Shown here one piece after another: positions 26,519 through 36,400 of a DNA stretch of 64,000 bases. The DNA is from UBA5066 sp046331465. GTDB taxonomy: Bacteria; Acidobacteriota; Thermoanaerobaculia; UBA5066. The translations under genes were made by a program, and so were the position numbers. The stretch spans positions 124,001 to 188,000 of the forward strand of contig JAXLQV010000004.1 of assembly GCA_046331465.1 (NCBI GenBank), written 5' to 3'. The stretch's first letter is position 1, and the number at the start of each line of letters is the position of its first letter. The notes beneath the pieces are model-generated. The model was not told where the DNA came from, did not search any database, and saw nothing but the letters and a program-made list of their open reading frames with translations.

Positions 26519-27361
26519 ATGACCTCCGCCTCCCGCTTCTCCCGCCGCCACCGAGTCGTCGCAGGCGACCCGCCCGGCGCCGCCGACCTCCTCGCGAAGC
26601 TGACCGGGCTCTCCAAGGGGGTCGTCAAGGACGCGATGCGGAAGGGGGCCGTCTGGGTCAGCCGCTCGGGGCGCACCCCGAACCGGTCCCGGCGCGAGAC
26701 GGCGACGGTGCGGCCCGGGGACGTCCTCGAGATCCACTACGACCCCGCGCTCCTCGCGCTCCGGCCTCCCGAGGCGGGGCTCGTCCGCGACGCGGTCCGC
26801 TGGTCGGCGTGGGCCAAGCCGGCGGGGCTCCTCTCGCAGGGGACGGAGTTCGGCGACCACGCCTCGCTCCTCCGGCAGGTGGAGAAGACGCTCGACCGCG
26901 AGGTCTTTCTCGTCCACCGCCTCGACCGGGAGGTGGAGGGGCTCGTCCTCGTGGCGCACGACGCGGGCGCCGCGGCGGCGCTCTCGGCGCTCCTGCGCGA
27001 GGCGAAGGTCGTCAAGCGCTACCGCGCCGAGGTGATCGGGGACGTCGCGGCCTCCCGGGGCGAAACGGGCGTGGTCGACGAGCCGATCGAGGGGAAGCCG
27101 GCCCGCACGTCGTTCCGCGTCCTCGCGCGGGACCCGGAGCGGGACACGACGACGCTCGAGGTGACGATCGAGACGGGACGTCACCACCAGATCCGCCGCC
27201 ACCTCGACGCGATCGGCCACCCCGTCCTCGGCGACCCGCGGTACGGCGCCGGGAACAAGAACCGCGAGGGGATGCGCCTCGCGGCCGTCTACCTCGCGTT
27301 CCGCGACCCGCTCACGGGAGAGGACGTCGAGCTGCGGCTCCCAGAGGTCCCGGCCTCCTAG
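26519..27361 (+). CDS. RluA-family RNA pseudouridine synthase
   Basis: 280-residue enzyme isomerising uridine to pseudouridine in rRNA or tRNA. An N-terminal S4-like region (KGVVKDAMRKGAVWVSRSG and VRPGDVLEIHYD) precedes the catalytic domain with WAKPAGLLSQG, VHRLDREVEGLVLVA (catalytic Asp136) and GRHHQIRRHLDAIGHPVLGDPRYG. The target base is not predictable. Its TAG stop shares two bases with the stop of the TonB receptor on the other strand. Confidence 0.93.
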   Translation: MTSASRFSRRHRVVAGDPPGAADLLAKLTGLSKGVVKDAMRKGAVWVSRSGRTPNRSRRETATVRPGDVLEIHYDPALLALRPPEAGLVRDAVRWSAWAKPAGLLSQGTEFGDHASLLRQVEKTLDREVFLVHRLDREVEGLVLVAHDAGAAAALSALLREAKVVKRYRAEVIGDVAASRGETGVVDEPIEGKPARTSFRVLARDPERDTTTLEVTIETGRHHQIRRHLDAIGHPVLGDPRYGAGNKNREGMRLAAVYLAFRDPLTGEDVELRLPEVPAS

Positions 27362-29544
27362 AACGACCCCGAGAGTGTCAGGATCGCCCCGCGCCCGGGG
27401 GCGGTGACGTGAAGCTCGTCGGCCGAGTCGGCGTAGGCGGCGTCGAAGATGTTCCGGGCCGAAATCGTCACGGTGAGGAGGTCGGAGGCCCGGTACCCCG
27501 CCGAGAGGTCGAGCCTCGCGTAACCGGCGACGACGACCTCGGAGGCGCCGGGCCTGTCGTCGCGTGCCGACGCGAGGAGGCTCGCTCTCCAGAAGAGGCG
27601 CTCCATCGGCTCGTGATCGACGACGAGCTGCGCCGTGGGCGGGAGGATGTCGGGCGCCCAGGTTCCATCGTCGAGAATCCGTCCCTGAGAGAGCGAGCCC
27701 GACACGTGCACGACGAGCCGGGGTGCGAGCCGCAGGTCGGCCTCGAGCTCGACGCCGGCGATCTCGGCCTCGCCCCTGTTGCGGAACTGGTAGTCGTCGC
27801 CAGCCCGGTAGCGTTCGATCAGGTCTTCGATCCGGTAGACGTAGCCGGAGAGGCCGAGGCCGATCGGGCCGCTCCGGCCGCGGACGGAGAGGTCCCACTG
27901 GTTCGACGTCTCGGGGACGAGGTCGGGGTTCCCGACGACGAACCCCCGCCCCGAGACGCCGCGGAAATAGCGGTCGGAGAGCGTCGGGTCCCGGAAGCCC
28001 CGCGCGTACTGCGCAGCAACCTTCCACTCCCGCGCGAACGCCCAGGTGACCGCGGCGTACCCCGACAGGGCGCCGTCCGAGGTCGACCGGTCGCCGTAGT
28101 ACCCGCCGGTGTTCTGCGTCTCGACGTAGTCGGCGCGGAGGCCGGCCGAGAGCGTCACCGTCTCGCCCGCGAGCGGGACGTCGCCCTCGACGAAGGCCCC
28201 CCAGTCGGTCCGGTTCGCGTCCTCGATCGCGACCTCGGTGGTCCTCTTCGTGAGGCTCCCGGCGGCGTCGAAGCTCTCGACGATGTTGAGGGCCTGAAGC
28301 GACGTCCTCCCGTTCACGTCGACGCCGACCCGGAGGCCGGCCGTTCCGACCGAGCGCCGCCCGAGGAGCCGCAGGGAGAAGTCATCCGCTTCGACGTCGG
28401 AGAGGGTGTTGCGGAGGGTCGTCGTCTCGTTCGGCCGGCGCTGCCGGTTCGTCACGATGCCGTAGGCGCCGAGGAAGCCGCGCAGCTCGACCGTCGAGAA
28501 GCCGGCGACGTCCGGCGCGTCGAGCCCCAGCGTGAAGCGCGAGGAGTTCTCCGACGGGTAGAACGTCCGCGTCGCCGGGAGGTCGGCCTGGGGCTTTCCC
28601 ATGTCGCGGACCTGGTCGAGCTGGAATCCGGCGAAGAGCCGTGCCTCGCCGACGGGGACGAGCCCGCGCAGGATGAAGCCACGGTCCCAGGCGGCCGAGT
28701 TGTCCTGCGTCCCGTGCGGAGACTCGTAGTCGCCCTGGCTCCGCTGGTAGAGCGCGAGCGAGAACGCTCCGGGCCCGGCCGGGACGTTCACCGCCGCGCC
28801 CCCGGAGGCCTCCGGCGTCCCCCCGGTCCCCGCGGCGAAGGCGTATCGGCCGCCGAGCGTGCCGAGTGTCGGCATCGGCGTCCTCGCGTGGACGACGCCG
28901 CCGAAGGCGTCGGAGCCGTAGACGACGGAGCCGGGGCCGCGCGTCACCTCGACGCTCTCGAGGGCGAACGGGTTCAGGTAGGAGGCCGAGGGGCCGGCCC
29001 TCCGCTCCGCCGTCACGCGGCCGTCGTCGAGCATGAGGAGCGTCCGCCCGCGCGCGAGGCCACGGACGATCGGGACGGCGCTCGTCGACTCGTCGCTCCT
29101 GCCGACTCCCGGAAGTGTCTCGATGGTCTCCGCGAGACGGTTCGGGTGGCGCTCGTCGAGCTCCCTCTTCGAGACGAGCGAAGTCGCGTTCGCGGGAGGG
29201 GCGAGGAGAGAGGCGGCGGTTCCCGCGGCGACGAGGACCTCGGCGCTGCGGGCCGCCGGGAGGACGAGGTCGCGCACGACGTCTCCCGCCGGCCGGCTCT
29301 CGACACGGACGAGGCCGAGCCAGGCGCCGCTCGGCGCGAAGATGCCGACCTCGAACGGCGCGGGCGGCTCGCCGTCGAGCGTCAGCTCTCCGCTCGGATC
29401 CGCGGCGACCGAGCCGGCGCGACCCTCGATCGAGACGCGGGCCGCCGGGATCGGTTTCCCGTTCTCGTCGACGACGCGGTAGCGCGCGGCTTCGACCGGG
29501 GCCGCGAGGAGGACGAGGGCGGCGAGGAGGGAGCGCGTTCTCAC
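27358..29544 (-). CDS. TonB-dependent outer-membrane receptor
   Basis: 728-residue outer-membrane transporter. After a signal peptide there is a carboxypeptidase-regulatory-like N-terminal domain (residues about 20-110), a plug (about 120-240) with VPIVRGLARGRTLLMLDDGRV and ESVEVTRGPGSVVYGSDAFGGVV, and a long beta-barrel ending in TLSGSF with the terminal aromatic. The plug resembles siderophore, vitamin B12 or metal-complex receptors rather than SusC. GTG 29544 is preceded by TACTCT, 10 bases upstream. The ligand is unknown and no partner transporter is adjacent. Confidence 0.93.
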   Translation of the reverse strand: MRTRSLLAALVLLAAPVEAARYRVVDENGKPIPAARVSIEGRAGSVAADPSGELTLDGEPPAPFEVGIFAPSGAWLGLVRVESRPAGDVVRDLVLPAARSAEVLVAAGTAASLLAPPANATSLVSKRELDERHPNRLAETIETLPGVGRSDESTSAVPIVRGLARGRTLLMLDDGRVTAERRAGPSASYLNPFALESVEVTRGPGSVVYGSDAFGGVVHARTPMPTLGTLGGRYAFAAGTGGTPEASGGAAVNVPAGPGAFSLALYQRSQGDYESPHGTQDNSAAWDRGFILRGLVPVGEARLFAGFQLDQVRDMGKPQADLPATRTFYPSENSSRFTLGLDAPDVAGFSTVELRGFLGAYGIVTNRQRRPNETTTLRNTLSDVEADDFSLRLLGRRSVGTAGLRVGVDVNGRTSLQALNIVESFDAAGSLTKRTTEVAIEDANRTDWGAFVEGDVPLAGETVTLSAGLRADYVETQNTGGYYGDRSTSDGALSGYAAVTWAFAREWKVAAQYARGFRDPTLSDRYFRGVSGRGFVVGNPDLVPETSNQWDLSVRGRSGPIGLGLSGYVYRIEDLIERYRAGDDYQFRNRGEAEIAGVELEADLRLAPRLVVHVSGSLSQGRILDDGTWAPDILPPTAQLVVDHEPMERLFWRASLLASARDDRPGASEVVVAGYARLDLSAGYRASDLLTVTISARNIFDAAYADSADELHVTAPGRGAILTLSGSF

Positions 29545-29554
29545 GGGACCGGAG

Positions 29555-29560
29555 AGAGTA
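29555..29560 (-). promoter_or_regulatory. -10 box TACTCT of the TonB receptor gene
   Basis: On the minus strand TACTCT ends 10 bases before the GTG at 29544, with no convincing ribosome site between. Fits a leaderless or nearly leaderless transcript. Confidence 0.4.
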
Positions 29561-29664
29561 CCGGAACTGCGCCGCGCCGGCGCCCGGGGTTGCGCGGGAT
29601 CCTCCGAGAATCCGCGAGCTTCGCCTAGACTCCGCGCCGAATTCCCGACCGGAGAGGTGGACCC

Positions 29665-30222
29665 GTGAAGAGAATCCCGAGAGCCCTGCTCCCGCTCGCC
29701 ATCTCGTCCCTCGCCCTCGCTCTCGCCGCGCCCGCGGCCCTGCCGGCGGAGCGTCCCGCCCCGCCCGCGCTGCAGCCCGAGCTCGAGCCGCTCCGCCCGT
29801 TCACCGGGAAGACGTGGCGGGGGCTCGTGAACGAGGAGAAGAAGCTGTACGACGTCTCCCGCTGGGAGATCGTCCTCGGCGGGAGGGCCGTCCGGATCCT
29901 CCACTCGGTCGGCGACGGGGTCTACGGCGGCGAGGCGCTCGTCCGCTGGGACCCGGTGGCGAAGGAGATCGTCTACGACTACGTCACGACGGCGACGTTC
30001 ACGACGCGCGGAACGGTGACCGTCGTCGGCCCGGGAAAGGTCGAGACCCGCGAGGTCGTCCGCGGAGAGGCGGGGGGCGTGACCGAGGTGCGGGGGGTGA
30101 CGGAGATCCTGCCGGACGGGCGGTTGAAGGTCTCGACCCGGATGCTCCGGAACGGCGAGTGGAAGGAGAACCCGCCGAAGACCTACGCGGAGGACCCGGC
30201 GGCGAAGATCGTCCTGCCGTAG
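29665..30222 (+). CDS. Secreted protein of unknown function (lipocalin-like, DUF1579-type)
   Basis: 185-residue exported protein. A signal peptide (LAISSLALALAAPAALPA) is followed by a beta-strand-rich domain beginning LRPFTGKTWRGLVNEEKK and containing ALVRWDPVAKEIVYDY and TEILPDGRLKVSTRM. This pattern resembles small calycin-like proteins that report or bind hydrophobic ligands, but no function can be named. GTG 29665 has GGAGAGG upstream, and a TAGACT -10 box lies at 29626-29631. Confidence 0.82.
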   Translation: MKRIPRALLPLAISSLALALAAPAALPAERPAPPALQPELEPLRPFTGKTWRGLVNEEKKLYDVSRWEIVLGGRAVRILHSVGDGVYGGEALVRWDPVAKEIVYDYVTTATFTTRGTVTVVGPGKVETREVVRGEAGGVTEVRGVTEILPDGRLKVSTRMLRNGEWKENPPKTYAEDPAAKIVLP

Positions 30223-30271
30223 CCCGAACGGACGGGCCGCGGCGCGGGGGCCCCGCCTTCCCGCGGGCTTG

Positions 30272-30305
30272 GCGTGAGGAGGACGCAGGGGCGTCCTCCC
30301 CACGC
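30272..30305. terminator. Long hairpin between convergent genes
   Basis: A 15-position stem with one A/C mismatch (GCGTG-a-GGAGGACGC paired with GCGTCCTCC-c-CACGC) and an AGGG loop. It lies 8 bases from the stop of the BON gene and 50 bases from the stop of the gene on its left, between converging transcripts. No T-tract. Confidence 0.6.
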
Positions 30306-30312
30306 GCGGCCG

Positions 30313-30840
30313 CTACTTCTTCGCGACCTCGAGGAGGTCGACCATCTTCTTGACGCCCTTCGTCGCCGTCACGGTGTCGCGGGCGATCTTCAGGCGCGCC
30401 TCGTCGGGGACGGAGCCGCGGACGGAGACGGTCCCGGCCGTGCACTCGACCTCGAGCTTCTTCCCGTACGTGCCGAGCTCCTTCTTGAGGGCGCTCTCGA
30501 CCGCCTTCTCGAGCTTGTCGTCGGCGATCTCGTCCTCGACCTTCCCGACGCTGACCGACTTCTCGGCCTTCGCCTTGACCTGGTTGTCGATCTTGGTCAC
30601 GCCGGGAATGCTCTTGCAGACCTCGGTGGCGAGCTCCTGCGTGTCGCGCCCCTGGACCTCGCCGACGAGGACGACCTTCTTCTCGACGACCGCGACCTTG
30701 ATCGTCTTCGCGTCGTCGCCGAGCTTGTCGACGAGCTTCTGCTTGATGACGTCGTCGGAAGGAGGGGCCTGCGCGAGGGCGGGGGCCGCGACGAGGGCGG
30801 TTCCGAGAGCGAGGAGGACGAGAGGATTCCTGAGGTTCAT
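30313..30840 (-). CDS. Periplasmic protein with two BON domains
   Basis: 175-residue exported protein. Signal peptide LLALGTALVAAPALAQA, then two BON repeats at about 28-95 and 100-170, each with the VxLxGxV and LA..V..V.GV...N pattern (KVVLVGEVQGRDTQEL; GTVSVRGSVPDEARLK). BON domains, as in OsmY, bind phospholipid membranes and often help in envelope stress. It is Lys-rich and has a good ribosome site (GGAGAA). Confidence 0.9.
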   Translation of the reverse strand: MNLRNPLVLLALGTALVAAPALAQAPPSDDVIKQKLVDKLGDDAKTIKVAVVEKKVVLVGEVQGRDTQELATEVCKSIPGVTKIDNQVKAKAEKSVSVGKVEDEIADDKLEKAVESALKKELGTYGKKLEVECTAGTVSVRGSVPDEARLKIARDTVTATKGVKKMVDLLEVAKK

Positions 30841-30924
30841 CTGATTCTCCTTGGGACCTTTTTCGGAAAGTATCCGCCAGAAACGAAGAGAGGGATTGGC
30901 GCGGCCCCCGCGGGAGGCTCCCGG

Positions 30925-33441
30925 TCAGAACGGGTAGCCGAGGGCGACGTGGAAGACGGTCCGGCTCTCGCCCTCGCGCTTGTCGATCAGGTACCCCATG
31001 TCGACGCGGAGCGGCCCGACCGGGGTCCGGAGCCGGAGGCCGGCCCCCACCGCCCAGCGGAGGTCCGTGACGTCGATGCGGCCGAGCCAGGCGTTCCCCG
31101 CGTCGAGGAAGAGGCCTCCCTCGAGGGAGCCCACGATCGGAGCGCGGATCTCGGCATTCACCAGGAGGTACGTCTCGCCCCCGAGGTTCGAGCCGTCGTC
31201 CCCCTTCGGGCCGAGCTCGTTCTCGCGGAAGCCGCGGTGCGTGCTCGCCCCGCCGACGTAGAAGCGCTCGCCGACGGGGAGCGCGGTCCCTCCGTGAGCC
31301 CGCGCGTAGCCGGCGCGCAGCGCCCCCCCGGCGACGATCGAGCTTCCGAGGCTCCGGAAGTACCGCCCGTCGCCCTCGAGCCGGTCGAAGTCGGCGTCGC
31401 CGCCGAACAGCCGGCGGGAGACCTTGTCCCGCGCCAGGAAGTAGGAGCCGGTCGTCGTCAGGAACGGGTCGTCGCGCTGGTCGAGGGAGAGGCTCGGGGT
31501 GAGCGAGCCGATCTTCTCGGTGACGGGGAGGAGCTCCTCCTCGACGTCGGGCTGGACGTCGAGGGGCTGCTGCTCCTCGAGCTTGTAGATGAGCGTCGCG
31601 ATGTGCTTCGGGTCGAACTCCCAGGAGAAGCCGGCCTGCGCCCCGACCGTCTGGAGGGAGAAGCCGTCGTAGGTCGTGTCCCACGTGTAGGTCCCCTTCA
31701 CCGATCCGAAGAGGCGGGTCCCGAAGAGCGAGGGCTGGCCGAGCTCGACGACGTAGCTCTGTCGCTTCGTCCCGACGAGCGCCGAGACGGCGCCGTTCGT
31801 CGCGTATCCGAAGAGGTTCCGCTCGCCGAGCGTCCCCGCGAGCTCGATCCCCCGCTGGGTGTTGACGTCGAGGCCGTACTCGACGTAGCGCGTCGAGCGC
31901 TCGACGACCTCCACCAGGACCGACTTCTCGGGCGGGCTCGACCCCGGGACGGGCGCGCTCGTCACGGAGACCGTGTCGAAGACGCCGAGGCGCGAGAGGT
32001 GCGACTGGTGCTCGGCGAGCTGGATGCTGTCGAGCGGCTTGCCGGGGCGCTCGTCGCCGATGGAGAGGATCTTCCTCGTGCTCGTCTTGTGGTTCCCGCG
32101 GACGGTGACGGCCCCGAGACGGTAGGCGGTCCCCTCGGCGACTTCGAAGGCGAGCGGGACCCGGCCCTCGGCGTCGGGCGGGCCGGGGCGAGGCGTGACG
32201 GTGGCCTCGTCGTAGCCGCGCCGCGCGTAGGCCTTCCGGATCGCCTCGGCCGCCTCCGCGTCGCGGCCCGGCCAGTACGGCTTCCCCTCCGCCAGCTTCC
32301 CGACGCGCTTCAGCTCGGCCGCGCCGATCACGCGGGCGCCCGGGAAGCTCAGGCTCCCGACGATCCGGCGCGGGCCCTCGTTCACGCGGAAGACGAGCGT
32401 CTTCCGCTCCCCGTCTCCCTCCATCGCCGCCTCGACGGTCGCCTCCGGGAAGCCCGAGCGGGAGTAGAGCTCGACGAGCGCGAGGCGGCTCTCCTCGAGG
32501 ACCGTCGGCCCCGGGTGGGACTTCGAGAGGCCGAAGAGCTGCGGCTCGTGGAGGGGAACGGCCTTCCGGAGCTCCTTGGCGGGAATCGAGCGCGCCCCCT
32601 CGAACCGGATCGCCTGGACGGCGAGGCGGGGGCCGTGGCTCGCGGTCAGGACGACGGTTTTCTTCTTCGCGTCCTGCCGTTCGGACGGCGTCACCGCGAC
32701 GTCGAGATAGCCGCGGTCCGCCATTCCCTTTTCGGCGGTCCGCGCGAGACGGCTGACGACGCCCTCGGAAAGGGGGACGTTGCGCCGCTTCCAGGACGCC
32801 GTCACCTCCTTCATGACGGGCCTGTCGATCCCCTTCCCCTCGAGGCTCTCGCGCGGGCCGAGCTCCAGCGTCACGGCCACGGCGCGCGCCGCGCCGTCCG
32901 CCGCCGGCTCCTCCACGACGTGGAACGTCGCGCCCTTCCAGCCGAGGCCGCGGAGCCGCCGTTGCTCCTTCTTCAGGCCCGTGTCGAGGTCCTTCCGGTT
33001 GAACCGGGAGAGCTTCGCGTCGAGCCTGAAGTAGAGGACTTTTCCCTCCGTGGAGAGGCTCGTGAAGAACGGGAGCCCGTCGAGGTTGAAGCGGAGCGAC
33101 TCGAGTTTCGGAAGCGGCGTCTCGACGACGTCGAGCGCGACCACGACGGCGCCCTTCGGGTCGGGTGCGCCGACCCGCACCGTCACCTTCGGCGCCGGCA
33201 GGCCGGCGCGCGCGTAGGCCTCCGCGACCTGAGCGGGGACGGCGTGCTCGGGGTCCGCGGGAAGGGCCCGCCACGTCTTGAGTTCGATCCGGTCGCGCAG
33301 GGTGCTCTTCCCGAGCTGCTTCACGCCCCGGAGCTCGATCTTCCGCACCCAGCGCCCGGGCGTGTCCTCCGCGGACGCGCCCCGCGACAGGAGGAAAAAG
33401 GCCAGGGCCGCGACGGCCGCCCGCGCGCTAGTCGAGGTCAC
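30925..33441 (-). CDS. Omp85/BamA-family outer-membrane protein, TamA-like
   Basis: 838-residue protein with signal peptide, several POTRA domains (residues about 30-470, for example RKIELRGVKQLGKSTLRDRI and VTVRGNHKTSTRKILSIGDER) and a C-terminal 16-strand barrel ending VALGYPF. The barrel bears the lid-loop type motif GGASTHRGFRENELGPKGD. It probably assembles with the TamB-like protein encoded just upstream, moving lipids or proteins to the outer membrane. The GTG start lies inside the end of the tamB-like gene, an overlap of 14 bases. Confidence 0.9.
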   Translation of the reverse strand: MTSTSARAAVAALAFFLLSRGASAEDTPGRWVRKIELRGVKQLGKSTLRDRIELKTWRALPADPEHAVPAQVAEAYARAGLPAPKVTVRVGAPDPKGAVVVALDVVETPLPKLESLRFNLDGLPFFTSLSTEGKVLYFRLDAKLSRFNRKDLDTGLKKEQRRLRGLGWKGATFHVVEEPAADGAARAVAVTLELGPRESLEGKGIDRPVMKEVTASWKRRNVPLSEGVVSRLARTAEKGMADRGYLDVAVTPSERQDAKKKTVVLTASHGPRLAVQAIRFEGARSIPAKELRKAVPLHEPQLFGLSKSHPGPTVLEESRLALVELYSRSGFPEATVEAAMEGDGERKTLVFRVNEGPRRIVGSLSFPGARVIGAAELKRVGKLAEGKPYWPGRDAEAAEAIRKAYARRGYDEATVTPRPGPPDAEGRVPLAFEVAEGTAYRLGAVTVRGNHKTSTRKILSIGDERPGKPLDSIQLAEHQSHLSRLGVFDTVSVTSAPVPGSSPPEKSVLVEVVERSTRYVEYGLDVNTQRGIELAGTLGERNLFGYATNGAVSALVGTKRQSYVVELGQPSLFGTRLFGSVKGTYTWDTTYDGFSLQTVGAQAGFSWEFDPKHIATLIYKLEEQQPLDVQPDVEEELLPVTEKIGSLTPSLSLDQRDDPFLTTTGSYFLARDKVSRRLFGGDADFDRLEGDGRYFRSLGSSIVAGGALRAGYARAHGGTALPVGERFYVGGASTHRGFRENELGPKGDDGSNLGGETYLLVNAEIRAPIVGSLEGGLFLDAGNAWLGRIDVTDLRWAVGAGLRLRTPVGPLRVDMGYLIDKREGESRTVFHVALGYPF

Positions 33442-36400
33442 GCCGGATCCTGAAGCCGCCGGAGATCGACCCGTCCTGGTTCTGCCGGACGCGCCCGCGC
33501 GTGCGGGCGCTGAGCCGCCACTTCAGCTCGAAGGCGTCGGTCGTCTCGCCGCTCACTCCCTTGTAGTAGGTCGCGGTGATCCCGCCGCCGAGGTCCTTGC
33601 CGACCGAGAAGAGGAACTCCTCCCCCTCCGGCGTCGTCGGGAGCGGCACGATCTCGAGGTCGGTCCGGGCCCCGAGCGCGCCGAGGACGGGCGTCGCGGC
33701 ACCGCGCATCGCCAGCCGGGCCGCCGCGGCGCTCAGCTCGGACGAGCCGGTTCCCCCGGAGCCCCCGAGGAGGACCGACACGATGTCGGCCTGGCTCCGC
33801 CCCTTCGAGGAGGAGAAGAGCAGCTGGGCCTTCGACGCCTTCCCGTCGATCCGGACGGTGATCTCCTCGTCGTTCTTCGTCGTCGTGGCGACGATGTCGA
33901 GGTCCGGGTCGATCGCGAGCGGGTCGGAGAAGTCGAGGCGGCAGCGGGTGAGGTCGAAGCTCGAGCCGAGGAAGTAGAGCGCGCCCCGCGTCGAGGAGAC
34001 CGAACCGAGGACGACGGGCGCCCCGATCGTCCCCTTCACACGGAGGTTCCCGCCCAGCTCCGCGTCGCCGAGGTTCCCCTCGAGGTGGATCGCCTCCCGC
34101 GCGATCACCGCGACGTCGAGCGCGACGTCCTTCAGGATCGGGGGAATGGCGCTCTGCGACGCCTGCGACTTGCGGGTCCCGCGCTCCCTGAAGGCCTTCA
34201 GGAGCTGGCTGGCGTCGAGGCTCGGGACGTAGACGGCGTCGTCGATCCGGACCTCGCCCGAGACGGCGGGCGCGGGCCACTCCCCCTTCGCCGCGAGGTC
34301 GGCGCCCGCCCTCACCTGGACGTCCTTGCCGGCCTCCAGCTCGAGGTCGCGGGCGCGGAGCGTGACGTCGACGCGGTGGAGCTTCCCGCCCGACAGCGCG
34401 GCGGCGCCGGCGACGGAGACCGTTCCGCCGCCGATCCGGGCCGAGATCCCCTCCGACCGGATCTCGCCCGGCTCGAGCGTCACCGTCCCCGTCAGCTTCT
34501 CGATCGGGGTGGGGAAGTCGGGGCCGTCGAGGAGCGCGTTCTCCACCGAGACGCTCCCCGTGCCGACGGGCCGCGCGACGCTCCCGGCGACGTCGAGACG
34601 GGCCGTGAGCCTCCCCGAGGCCCGGTCGAGGACGTCGAGGAACGGGAGGAGGAGCGCGAGGTCGAGCGAGGACGTGAGCGAGAGACGGCCGCCCGCGGGG
34701 CCGTCGAAGGGGAGCCCCCCCGTCGCCTCGAGCTCGAGGCCGGAGCCCGAGAGCCGGAGCGAGCGGACCTCGAACCGGGAGTGGCTGACGACGACGCTCA
34801 CCGGCTGGTCGGCGTGCACGGCCCACTTCGGGTGCGTCGCGTCGAAGGCGTCGAGCACGGCGTCGACCTCGACGCCGCGGAGGTCGGCGACGGTCCCGTG
34901 CGCGCGGACCCGGCCCGTCGTCCGCGCGGCGACGTCTCCGGGGATTCCCGACGCGTGGAGGAACGGGGAGAGGTCGAGCGCGTCGAGCGTCGCGGTCGCG
35001 TCGAACGGCCGGGCGCCCGCGAGCGAGCCCGTCGCCTTCACGCGGAGGCGGCCCTCGAAAGCCGTCCCCTCGACGGCGAGGTCGTCCCGCGCGAGGACGG
35101 CGTCGAGCCTCGCGTCCTCGACGCGGTAGCCGCCCCAGGAGAGGCCCGCGAGGGCGATGGCGGCCGAGTGCGTCCCGTCCCCGCCCGGTTTCAGCCTCGC
35201 GTCGAACGACGAAAGGGCGCCGCCGAGGAGCGCGAGGTCGCGCCCGCGCAGCGTCCCGTCGAGGTTCGGTCTCCCGAGGCTCCCGGCGATCCGGACGTCT
35301 CCCGAGAGCCGGCCGTCGAACGGCGTCGCGGCCGCCCCTTCGGGCGCCGGGGGGAGGAGCCCCGCGAAGGCCGAGAGCCCGGGCACCTCGAGGCGGACCC
35401 GCCCGTCCAGGACGCTCCCGTCCAGCTTCCCGCGGCCCGAGAGCGCGAGGAAGCTCCCGTCGTCGACGTGCAGCTCGGCCGAGGCGATCTCGACGGTGTC
35501 GCCGCTCGCGGTCGCCTCGAACCCCGAGGTCGAGAAGCGGCGCCCGCCCGCGGCGACGAAGGCGTCCTCGATGCGGACCTTCGCCTGGAGCGGCCCGGAG
35601 CGGGGCCGGGACGCCTCGAACCGGCCCGTCACCTCTCCCCGCAGGTCGGCGAGGTGGGGCGGGAGGAAGGCGGCGAAGGGGGCGAGGTCGAGGTGCGCGA
35701 CCTGCGCCTCGGCACGGAATCCACCGCGCGGAGGGACGGTCGCCGTCGCCGTGACGCGTCCGTCGGCCGTCCCGAGCCGGAAGTCGAGCGTCGCGCCGAG
35801 CGTCGCGTGGGCGTTCACGTCGGCGAGGGGACGCCCCCGGAACCGCACCCCGCGCAGGCGAAGGTCGATCTCCGGCGCTCTCGCCCCGGGAAGGGGGAGG
35901 TCCCCCTCCGCCTCGGCCCCGGCGGTGACGTCGTAGGCCGATATCGAGCCGTTCGTCGCCGCGAAGCGCCGGCCGTTCGTCGTCGCGTCGAGCTCGACGC
36001 AGTCGATGCGCGCGCCGGAGACGGCCAGGGCGCGGGCCCGCAGGCTCCCCTCGAACGCGGGGCGGGCGAGGGGGCCGCCGCCTTTCACGTGAGCGCTCAA
36101 TGCGCCCTTCCCCTCGAGACCGAAGAGGGCGAGCCAGGGTCCGACGTCGGCGGAATCGGCGTCGACGGCCCCCTCGATCGTGCCGCGGGGCTCGTCCCAC
36201 GTTCCCTTCAGCGAGACTCGGGTCTGCCGCTCGGAGAGCTCCACCGAGTCGACCGTGACGACGCCGCCGTCGACCCGGACCCGGGCGCGGCCGTCGGGGG
36301 CGAGCGCGCCGCCGGACGCCGGGCGGTCGCCCCGGACGGCGAGATCGGCCGAGGCGACGAGCCCTTCGAGCGCGGGGCGCGCGAGCGTTCCTTCCACGGT

